NCBI GenBank assembly: GCA_019239585.1
Contig: JAFAZU010000232.1
Span: forward strand, 1-11,813
From: Acidobacteriaceae bacterium
GTDB lineage: Bacteria > Acidobacteriota > Terriglobia > Bryobacterales > Bryobacteraceae
DNA length: 11,813 nt
Reading direction: 5' to 3'
Every line of letters begins with the position of its first letter. Within the stretch, counting starts at the first letter, position 1. Position numbers and translations under genes: made by a program. Below are positions 6,519 to 11,813 of this stretch, piece after piece. The notes under the pieces were generated by a model, which made no database searches, was not told where the DNA came from, and was given only the letters and a program-made list of their open reading frames with translations.

Positions 6519-7679
6519 CTAAGCCGCGCCGAGGATTGAAACCACGCAAGTGGCGCCTGATCCGCCCAAGTTCTGCGCCAAACCAGTACGATGACGGCTG
6601 ACCTGCCGCTCCCCGGCATCGCCGCGCAGTTGCATGACGATATCGCAGATCTGGCCGACTCCCGTGGCGCCCACCGGATGGCCTTTGGATTTCAAACCGC
6701 CGCTCGTATTAATCGGAATCCGCCCATTGATCGCCGTGCATCCGGCTGCGGCGAAAGGTCCGCCCTCGCCCTTGTTGGCGAATCCCAAGTCTTCGCTGGC
6801 CACAATTTCGGCAATGGTAAAACAATCATGTACTTCCGCCACGTCGATCTCTCCAGGTCCGACCCCGGCGGTCTCATAAGCTTTCTGCCCGGCGGATTTC
6901 ACGGCCGGGAACTCGGTAATATCCGCCTTCGTATCGAGCGCCACGTGATCCGAGGTTTGCGCTACGCTCAAAACACGGGCAAAACGGCTGTTATAGCGGC
7001 TAGCCTTGTGCAATGGAACAAGCACCACCGCCGCCGCTCCGTCACTAATTAAAGAGCAGTCATAAACCGTCAAGGGTTCGGCAATCGGCTTGCCGCCCAG
7101 CGCCTGGTCGACCGTAATAACCTTACGCATGTGGGCCAGCGGATTCTTCGCGCCGTTGGCATGATTTTTCACCGCAACTGCAGCCAACTGTTCGCGGGTC
7201 GTCCCGTATTGGTGCATGTGACGGCGGGCGATCATGGCAAACAGAGCAGGAAAGGTCGCGCCCGCTCTGCCTTCGCCGGACATATCGCCGGCGCCCGCCA
7301 GGATTTCAGTCACGCGCGGGGTGCTTTGCGAGGTCATTTTTTCGACGCCGGCCACCACAACCGTGTCGTAAAGACCGGCAGCTACGCTTTGCCAGGCATG
7401 AAAGAACGCACTGCCGCTCGAAGCGCAGGCGTTCTCAATTCGAGTACAAGGAATGCTCTCAAAACCGACGGCCGTTCCAATGTAGGGGGCCAGATGGTTC
7501 TGCCCGACAAATGAGGGGCCAGCAAAATTGCCTAAGTAAAAAGATTCAACCGCCGGGGCGGAGATGCCCGCATCTGTTAGAGCATGCTCAATCGCTTCGG
7601 CTGCAAGCGAACGCAGATCGCGGTCGGGGAACGCGCCGAACGCAGTTTTGCCTATGCCAATAACGGCAACCGGTCTCAT
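6519..7679 (-). CDS. SCP-x-type thiolase (acetyl-CoA acetyltransferase family)
   Basis: A cytoplasmic enzyme of 386 residues in the SCP2/SCP-x branch of thiolases, which make or break a C-C bond between acyl-CoA and acetyl- or propionyl-CoA. Active-site features are complete: nucleophilic Cys85 in ENACASSGS, H284 in AEVHDCFTIAEI, and H334 in GGLKSKGHPVGATG. GSGATC with C378 lies near the C-terminus. The closest resemblance is to archaeal/actinobacterial SCP-x thiolases that work with a DUF35 OB-fold partner, and just such a partner follows 2 nt downstream. The true substrate (fatty acid, steroid side chain, mevalonate-type condensation) cannot be read from the sequence. ATG 7679 gives the family-typical MRPVAVIGIG start; an in-frame GTG lies 6 nt upstream. 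It diverges from the sigma-factor gene across a 76-bp gap with no promoter I could assign. Confidence 0.93.
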   Translation of the reverse strand: MRPVAVIGIGKTAFGAFPDRDLRSLAAEAIEHALTDAGISAPAVESFYLGNFAGPSFVGQNHLAPYIGTAVGFESIPCTRIENACASSGSAFFHAWQSVAAGLYDTVVVAGVEKMTSQSTPRVTEILAGAGDMSGEGRAGATFPALFAMIARRHMHQYGTTREQLAAVAVKNHANGAKNPLAHMRKVITVDQALGGKPIAEPLTVYDCSLISDGAAAVVLVPLHKASRYNSRFARVLSVAQTSDHVALDTKADITEFPAVKSAGQKAYETAGVGPGEIDVAEVHDCFTIAEIVASEDLGFANKGEGGPFAAAGCTAINGRIPINTSGGLKSKGHPVGATGVGQICDIVMQLRGDAGERQVSRHRTGLAQNLGGSGATCVVSILGAA

Positions 7680-7755
7680 ATACACTTAAGATAACTTCAA
7701 TGCTTCGGCAGTTCTGCACGTTTCCTGAAGCTTTTCGTCTTAGTAAGAGAGGAGA

Positions 7756-8388
7756 ATGCAACAGGCGCAACGCAACTTCCGGGAGTCAGTCGTTGAGGGT
7801 GAGGTCTGTTATTGTCCCCAAGTTGTGGAGGAGCCGGTGAGGGAAAGCTTCCGTCCAGCTTCGGACCTTCAATTGCACGGCGAGCCGGACATTCAGACGC
7901 AGTTTGTTCAGCAAAATCTGCGCCGGATTTTTTTGTTGATCTACCGTATTGTGGGAAACGTCGACGACGCCCAGGATTTGACGCAGGAAACGTTTATTAA
8001 AGCCTTGCAACGGCAGGGGCAATTGAAAGATCTGGAGAAAGCCGCCAGTTGGCTGTCCCGGATTGCTGCCAATACGGCGATTGATTTCCTGCGGAGAAAC
8101 AAAAAATTTGTCTTTTCTGATATTCACGATCTGATGGAGACCCGGCCTTCTGGGCTGGAAGATCCGGAACAGGTGCTGCTACGCGGAGAACGCAAGCTGC
8201 AACTTGACGGCGGCTTGGCTGAACTGACCGCTCGCGAACGCACGGCGTTGTTGTTGCGCGACGTAGAAGACATGCCGGCCGATCAGGTGGCGGCGCAAAT
8301 GAACTGCTCTATGGCGACTGTCCGGTCCCATATTGCGAATGCGCGCATTAAGTTCAAACGCTATCTGGACGGGAGGAAAAGATCATGA
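7756..8388 (+). CDS. ECF-type RNA polymerase sigma factor
   Basis: A 210-residue extracytoplasmic-function sigma factor that directs RNA polymerase to its own promoter set. Region 2 covers about residues 48-115, with DDAQDLTQETFIKAL (70-84) and WLSRIAANTAIDFLRR (99-114). Region 4 covers about 155-205, with the helix-turn-helix around ADQVAAQMNCSMATVRSHI. The first 40 residues are an unusual extension with CYC at 18-20. ATG 7756 has an AAGAGAGGAG-like purine run very close in front (7745-7754). An in-frame GTG at 7837 has GGAGGAG 3 nt upstream and would give a 183-residue protein nearer the usual ECF length, so the start is open. Its stop overlaps the anti-sigma start in ATGA, typical of a sigma/anti-sigma pair that is translationally coupled. 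ECF operons are often autoregulated; no promoter motif could be assigned here. Confidence 0.92.
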   Translation: MQQAQRNFRESVVEGEVCYCPQVVEEPVRESFRPASDLQLHGEPDIQTQFVQQNLRRIFLLIYRIVGNVDDAQDLTQETFIKALQRQGQLKDLEKAASWLSRIAANTAIDFLRRNKKFVFSDIHDLMETRPSGLEDPEQVLLRGERKLQLDGGLAELTARERTALLLRDVEDMPADQVAAQMNCSMATVRSHIANARIKFKRYLDGRKRS

Positions 8389-9014
8389 ATGCTCCCCCTT
8401 ACACCAGCCGAGAGCACGTGCCTGCCAGTTTGGCTGCGCTGTACTCCCGAAGTGACTTGCCGTGGGCTGTGCGCCTGAAAATTAAGCAACATCTCCGCCA
8501 TTGTGAAGAATGCGCCGGACAGGTGGAGCGTTTCCGCGCCGCCACGGCCCAGCTAAAGCAGGAAGCGGAAGCCAATACCCTGACCGGATTCGAAGCCATT
8601 GCCGACTGGTCGCGGCTCGAAGGGGAAATGATCGGCAACATCGCGGTCGGTGTAGCCGCCGCCCGCTGCGTGGATGGTGTCAGGCGTCGTGGGGCGTTTT
8701 GGTGGCGCACAGCTTTTGCCCTGGGCCTGGGAGCTTTATTCGTGACCGGTTGGGTGACTCACATTCCGCGAGAAGAAACCGACAATCTTCTCCTCTCTCT
8801 GCGGCACTGGGCCGGCATGGAAACCGCGACCGTCGGTACTGTATTGCGGTCCTCGCCGGAAAGCGTGGCGGTGCGGGCTCAGGGCGCAACCTTATCGCTG
8901 ATGCACCCCAAATCGGCGGTTGTCTCTATTTCCGGTGCTTCCGCGATTGAAGCCCGTTATGTGGATGAGGAAACAGGGCAGGTAACGATTACAGGCGTCT
9001 ATGGTCAGCAGTAA
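8385..9014 (+). CDS. Zinc-finger anti-sigma factor with one membrane helix
   Basis: A single-pass membrane anti-sigma factor of 209 residues. The N-terminal cytoplasmic part (to about 105) has the zinc-binding anti-sigma motif HLRHCEEC (H36, C40, C43), which would hold the sigma factor encoded just upstream. One hydrophobic helix spans about 107-126, and the remaining ~80 residues lie outside the membrane, rich in beta-type sequence and without a known domain. Release of the sigma factor would follow a signal sensed by that outer part. The start overlaps the sigma stop (ATGA), and the 3' end overlaps the next gene by 14 nt, so all three are probably made from one message. The assignment rests on the Zn motif, the topology and the position; the signal is unknown. 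Confidence 0.88.
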   Translation: MNAPPYTSREHVPASLAALYSRSDLPWAVRLKIKQHLRHCEECAGQVERFRAATAQLKQEAEANTLTGFEAIADWSRLEGEMIGNIAVGVAAARCVDGVRRRGAFWWRTAFALGLGALFVTGWVTHIPREETDNLLLSLRHWAGMETATVGTVLRSSPESVAVRAQGATLSLMHPKSAVVSISGASAIEARYVDEETGQVTITGVYGQQ

Positions 9015-10149
9015 GAGAACGGGCGCGGCGCTGCTGTTCTGTTTCGCGCTCGGTGCGTTTGCCCAGAATACGGAGGGTGGACGTTGGCTCGATGTCGATT
9101 TTCCGCGTGACTCACCGGTACTGCCAGTAACTTTCAGCTTGGGACCGGCTACCACCGTTCGTCCCCTGGGCGCTTCCATGGGACTCGATCTCCATGCCTC
9201 TTTGCTGCTGCGCAACACGGGATCGAAAACCATTTCGGGATTAACGCTCCGGGTCGAGGCGCAAGATTTAAATCCCGCTGGCAAAGGCTCCGTCACGGTG
9301 CCCTCCTTGCAAGTGCGTCCCGGCGAGTTTTTTCCGGTGAGCATCAATTTGCGGCTGCAGCGCCCGTTCAGTCTGGGCAAGAACGAAGGCGCTGTCGTAC
9401 AGGTATCTTTGGACTGCGCTCTGTTTGCGGATTTCTCCTCGTATGGACCGGACCAGCTTCATTCACGACGCGCCCTAATGGTCTATGAGCTGCAAGCGCG
9501 GCGGGACCGGCTTTACTTGTCGGAATTACTGAGAGCGGGTCTCTGGCCTCGTATCCGCGAGGAACTCAATTTCGGCTCGCAAGATCTCCATTTGCCGCAA
9601 CTGGGATTTGAGCTTCTGCGTGATGCCGCAACAGGCGTACGGCGAGAATCGGCGCTTCCCGTTGGAACGATGAGTTTTCCGAGCGCGCCCGTGCAAGCCA
9701 CCAGCGGCGCAGCGCAAGTGGCAGGGAATGAGGTCCGGGCACCTCGCATCGAGGTGAAAAATATGTCGCAAAGGCCCGTGCGCGGCGTGGATATGGGTTG
9801 GATTGTGCGGGACGAGCAGGGACGCGACTTCATGGCCGGTTCCGTGCCTTCTCAAGTGAAGCTTAATGGAGTCGAAGCCGGCACCATTACCGAATCAGGC
9901 ACCCTGCGTTTTTCGCGCGGCGCGGGCCAGCCTCTAATGATCGGAGCGCTGCTGGCCTTCGTCAACGATGTGGAGTTCGCCGACGGTAAGCTCTGGATAC
10001 CCAGTCGAAGTGACATTGAGACGGCCACTAATGATCCGCTTTTGCGCCGGGCGCTCACCAACTCGCCCGAGCAGCAGCGCTTAGCCGAGATCTACCGGAG
10101 AAAGGGCCGCAGCGGCCTGGAAGATGAACTGAAACGCATCAATCCGTAG
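9001..10149 (+). CDS. Secreted protein of unknown function in the sigma/anti-sigma operon
   Basis: An exported protein of 382 residues that I cannot assign to a named family. Residues 1-22 are a signal peptide ending AFAQN. The body is rich in beta-strand-like sequence with two segments reminiscent of Ig-like or CARDB-type adhesion folds: residues about 60-140 (LDLHASLLLRNTGSKTISGL, then VEAQDLN) and about 245-325 (RIEVKNMSQRPVRGVDMGWI). The middle (about 155-185) and the C-terminus (about 345-382, ending in basic and acidic helix) look helical. There is one Cys in the signal peptide and one in the mature chain, so no internal disulfide is likely. It starts 14 nt inside the anti-sigma gene, in another frame, with a weak AGG ribosome site. 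Its position suggests that it is the sensed partner, an effector of the response, or a modulator of the anti-sigma outer domain; none of these is shown. Confidence 0.8.
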   Translation: MVSSKRTGAALLFCFALGAFAQNTEGGRWLDVDFPRDSPVLPVTFSLGPATTVRPLGASMGLDLHASLLLRNTGSKTISGLTLRVEAQDLNPAGKGSVTVPSLQVRPGEFFPVSINLRLQRPFSLGKNEGAVVQVSLDCALFADFSSYGPDQLHSRRALMVYELQARRDRLYLSELLRAGLWPRIREELNFGSQDLHLPQLGFELLRDAATGVRRESALPVGTMSFPSAPVQATSGAAQVAGNEVRAPRIEVKNMSQRPVRGVDMGWIVRDEQGRDFMAGSVPSQVKLNGVEAGTITESGTLRFSRGAGQPLMIGALLAFVNDVEFADGKLWIPSRSDIETATNDPLLRRALTNSPEQQRLAEIYRRKGRSGLEDELKRINP

Positions 10150-10166
10150 CAATGGCTGCAAAGTGG

Positions 10167-10195
10167 TTGCGATCTCCTTGCAAACCTTATAGACT
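10167..10195 (+). promoter_or_regulatory. Possible promoter of the tRNA-Pro gene
   Basis: TTGCGA (10167-10172) and TAGACT (10190-10195) each match four of six sigma-70 consensus bases and lie 17 bp apart. The -10 ends 9 bp before the first tRNA base. TATAGA at 10188 is an alternative -10 with a short 15-bp spacer. Plausible but not strong. Confidence 0.4.
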
Positions 10196-10204
10196 AAAGA
10201 TATT

Positions 10205-10282
10205 CGGGGCGTGGCTCAGCCTGGCTAGAGCGCCTGGTTCGGGACCAGGAGGTCGGTGGTTCGAATCCACTCGCCCCGACCA
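10205..10282 (+). tRNA. tRNA-Pro (anticodon CGG)
   Basis: A complete cloverleaf can be drawn. The acceptor stem CGGGGCG (10205-10211) pairs with CGCCCCG (10272-10278). The D arm is GGCTC...GAGC. The anticodon stem CCTGG/CCAGG (10233-10249) holds loop TTCGGGA with anticodon CGG at 10240-10242, which reads the proline codon CCG. The T arm is GGTGG-TTCGAAT-CCACT. Discriminator A and CCA are encoded (10279-10282). It lies 55 bp behind the secreted-protein gene. No terminator hairpin follows, and the next 50 bp hold nothing I recognise. Confidence 0.96.
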
Positions 10283-10332
10283 AATTCTTCCCCAACCTCC
10301 AGATTATTTATCCTTAGGAGCTTGCGACTTAC

Positions 10333-10923
10333 TCACCTGGATTGACCGTGCAGCAGGACTCGGACCGGCAATGATTCTCCTGTCTTCAGTTGATACGGGT
10401 CGGCCAGTGGGACAGATTCGAGAGTCAATCCTATAGGCTTGTCAAAACCGCCTTGAGACGCGCCCATAAAGCCAAGCGCCTTAACATACTTTCGAATAAA
10501 TCTCACGGCCAGGCTTTTGAGCTTCGCCGTGTTCCCGCCGCCAGGCGACAACTTGCTCCAACCCTTCTTCGGTCGAGTGTTTTTCGAACTTCGCCGAGTC
10601 CAGTTCAATGAAATTTGGAATAGTGCGGGAGATTAGAACAAAAGAGCCGCGCTCGTTGGGAGCCGGAACGACGGCCACGGTAGCCTTTCCCTCAATACGT
10701 AGGTTAGTGAAGGGCTGGACTCCGGACGGACTCTTCCGTTACATGTCGCGCAGCCGATCGATGTTCACAGGGATTTCACTCTGGGGAAAACTGACGCCGT
10801 TGTGGTACTCGACCCGGATCAACTGTCCGGGCGTTGCCTGAAACGTCGAAGGACGCAGGTAAAGATTGTGCGCAAGGGAAGGGAAAAAAGCGTACATAAC
10901 AACAGGAATTGGCGGACGATCAT
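10333..10923 (-). pseudogene. Decayed DUF4198-type secreted protein gene
   Basis: Remnant of a gene for an exported DUF4198-like protein, a family of unknown or metal-uptake-linked function. ATG 10923, with AAGGTG 4 nt in front, opens a clear signal peptide (MIVRQFLLLCTLFSLPL). One base is then missing near 10871-10875, and the reading continues in another frame as AHNLYLRPSTFQATPGQ and IRVEYHNGVSFPQ. A TAA stop (10739-10741) interrupts after RLRDM. Reading resumes in the same frame with GVQPFTNLRIEGKATV, TIPNFIELDSAKFEKHS and GREIYSK. An extra base at about 10489 shifts the frame once more, giving YVKALGFM and ADPYQLKTGESLPVRVLLHG, and the frame stops at 10333. The usual C-terminal part is absent; the sequence ends about 50 bp from the tRNA. 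Four separate lesions make a functional product very unlikely. The reconstruction is directly visible; the family name rests on recall. Confidence 0.8.
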
Positions 10924-11134
10924 AGAACACCTTCGCAGTCTGGTACATACTATAGTGCCAGCCGTACGCTTGGTGCGGGCCGCTGAACGCAAATCTATAG
11001 TCCTATTCGGGTAGAGCTTTCCTTGCCATCCGACTAGTACTAATTGCAGCGATCGCTTGTACAAAGTTCACCAAACGCTCGTCTAACTAGAAAGCCGACA
11101 GAACTGAATAAGCGGCTAAACAAAGGAAAAAGCA
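10924..11134. other. Intergenic stretch between the pseudogene start and the small membrane peptide gene
   Basis: About 210 bp without a supportable gene. It should contain the promoter of the plus-strand peptide gene and the former promoter of the pseudogene, but no convincing -35/-10 pair was found. An imperfect dyad, TGGTAC...GTGCCA, lies at 10941-10960, and a single GCGATCGC palindrome at 11048-11055. Confidence 0.5.
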
Positions 11135-11293
11135 ATGACTTTGATCTTAATTATTGTTCTGATCTTGTTGTTAGGCGGTGGTGGCGGGTATTACGGTTAT
11201 GGACGCTGGGGTTATGGAGGTGGCGCTGGAATTGGTCTCGGAACGATACTCTTAATTGTATTAATAGCTTATTTGTTAGGGTTCTTCCGCTAA
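11135..11293 (+). CDS. 52-residue glycine-rich membrane peptide (DUF3309-type)
   Basis: A very small protein with two hydrophobic segments, residues 2-13 and 37-50, separated by a Gly/Tyr-rich loop (GGGGGYYGYGRWGYGGG, 14-30). Length, the GTILLIVLIAYLLG core and the central Tyr/Gly-rich turn match DUF3309, a family of about 50-residue bacterial membrane proteins of unknown function. Translation is supported by AAAGGA about 8 nt before ATG 11135. The gene stands alone, between the pseudogene (opposite strand) and the oxidoreductase gene. Its bases are more AT-rich than the surrounding genes, as expected for such a hydrophobic peptide. It is probably a small inner-membrane protein, perhaps stress-related; nothing in the sequence fixes a role. 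Confidence 0.78.
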   Translation: MTLILIIVLILLLGGGGGYYGYGRWGYGGGAGIGLGTILLIVLIAYLLGFFR

Positions 11294-11354
11294 TTGTAAG
11301 CTCGCTCAACAAATCTTCGCAATCGCTTGAATACTTGTGGCTCGTAATCTAAGC

Positions 11355-11381
11355 AGCAAACAGTGGTAACCGTGATTTGCT
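11355..11381 (+). promoter_or_regulatory. 27-bp near-palindrome upstream of the GFOR-like gene, candidate operator
   Basis: AGCAAA (11355-11360) and TTTGCT (11376-11381) are exact reverse complements, and the centre GGTAACC (11365-11371) is symmetric around A11368. Nine of the thirteen base pairs of the dyad match. It ends 14 bp before the start codon at 11396, a place where a bound repressor could block transcription or early elongation. No regulator family can be named. Confidence 0.45.
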
Positions 11382-11395
11382 CTAAAAAGTGAATC

Positions 11396-11813
11396 ATGAA
11401 TCCATTCCTTAGCCGTCGCCGCTGGATGCAAGCCGGACCGGGGGTGCTTGCCTTGAGCAGCCTTGCTGCTGTAGCGCAGCAACAAGAGTCCGCTCCCCCA
11501 TCTTTGAAACTGAAGAAAGACTTCGCTCCGAGCGAGAAAGAATCCAGCGACCCGCCTGTGCCAACGCCGCCTTCCGAGCGTGTCGGCTTCGCTGTGGTTG
11601 GCATTGGGCGGTTATCCCTGGAGCAGATTTTACCCGCCTTCGGCGAATGTAAGCACGCGCGTCTGGCCGCGCTCGTCAGCGGCACTCCGGACAAATTGAA
11701 AGCGACCGCTGCCCACTACGGAGTTCCTGAGAAGAATCTGTACAGCTACGAGACATACGACCGCCTCCGCGATAACCCGGAGGTACAGGTCATTTACGTC
11801 GTCCTACCCAACT
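11396..11813 (+). CDS. Tat-exported Gfo/Idh/MocA oxidoreductase, GFOR-like, 3' end off the window
   Basis: The first 139 codons of an NAD(P)-dependent oxidoreductase of the Gfo/Idh/MocA family. The N-terminus has a twin-arginine signal (SRRRWMQAG, then a hydrophobic stretch, ending AVAQQ near residue 30), followed by a Pro/Lys-rich linker (31-60). The Rossmann fold opens with RVGFAVVGIGRLSLEQILPAF (62-82), where VVGIGRL carries the GxG dinucleotide motif (G69, G71). ALVSGTPDKLKATAAHYGV (92-110) and VIYVVLPN (132-139) follow. These segments read much like glucose-fructose oxidoreductase of Zymomonas, also a Tat-exported enzyme with tightly bound NADP. The substrate is presumably a sugar, but the catalytic Lys-Pro motif lies beyond the window. 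The ribosome site is weak (AAGTGA, about 5 nt before the start). A near-palindrome lies just upstream. Confidence 0.88.
   Translation, partial: MNPFLSRRRWMQAGPGVLALSSLAAVAQQQESAPPSLKLKKDFAPSEKESSDPPVPTPPSERVGFAVVGIGRLSLEQILPAFGECKHARLAALVSGTPDKLKATAAHYGVPEKNLYSYETYDRLRDNPEVQVIYVVLPN

Noticed and set aside
7680..7755. Possible ECF-type or sigma-70 promoters in the gap between thiolase and sigma factor
   Set aside because: GAAC-like and TATCTT-like words occur, but none has a partner at correct spacing on either strand.
10152..10436. Open frame of 94 codons running through the tRNA gene
   Set aside because: It reads across a complete tRNA-Pro cloverleaf and the pseudogene 3' end in antisense; no coding signal.
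10941..10960. Imperfect dyad TGGTAC...GTGCCA upstream of the pseudogene
   Set aside because: One mismatch in 6-bp arms and no symmetry in the centre; too weak to call an operator, and its gene is dead.
11048..11055. GCGATCGC palindrome resembling the cyanobacterial HIP1 octamer
   Set aside because: A single copy in the window and gene content unlike cyanobacteria; chance is the simplest reading.

Overview
The window reads as a chromosomal segment of a soil-type Acidobacteriota bacterium. This is an inference from gene content, not from a marker gene. The pointers are a large secreted protein built from repeated carboxypeptidase-regulatory-like domains, an ECF sigma/anti-sigma pair followed by a secreted protein of unknown function, a DUF4198-type secreted protein remnant, a tiny DUF3309-type membrane protein and a Tat-exported glucose-fructose-oxidoreductase-like protein. 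Base composition is moderate to slightly GC-rich. There is no IS element, phage gene or CRISPR array.

Layout. Positions 1-910 (minus) hold most of an exported M19 membrane dipeptidase, whose C-terminus lies off the left edge. Divergent from it, with only 25 bp between the starts, are two plus-strand redox genes: a five-helix MauE/DoxX-like protein fused to a thioredoxin-like domain (936-1820), and a secreted protein with two thioredoxin-fold domains in tandem (2081-3211). A perfect 9-bp inverted repeat stands directly in front of the Shine-Dalgarno (SD) of the second gene. A baeRF-type (bacterial archaeo-eukaryotic release factor-like) protein follows (3259-4416). It runs tail to tail, with 3 bp between, into a minus-strand cluster read from 7679 down to 4420: an SCP-x-type thiolase, a short OB-fold (DUF35-like) partner 2 nt downstream, and the five-repeat secreted protein 27 nt further on.

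Divergent from the thiolase is a tightly overlapping plus-strand operon (7756-10149): ECF sigma factor, zinc-finger anti-sigma factor with one membrane helix, and a 382-residue secreted protein of unknown function. A tRNA-Pro(CGG) gene follows (10205-10282). Beyond it lies a decayed minus-strand DUF4198-type gene (10333-10923) with two frameshifts, one stop codon and a missing 3' end. The right end carries a 52-residue glycine-rich membrane peptide gene and the start of a GFOR-like oxidoreductase with a near-palindrome just upstream of its start codon.

Functionally, most of the products act at or outside the inner membrane: peptidase, thiol redox, a surface beta-sandwich protein, a transmembrane stress-signalling module and a Tat substrate. 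The thiolase pair, the baeRF protein and the tRNA are the cytoplasmic exceptions. The less ordinary parts are the paired thiol-redox genes with their hairpin, the sigma/anti-sigma/secreted-protein operon, the zinc-ribbon-less OB partner and the decaying gene beside the tRNA.
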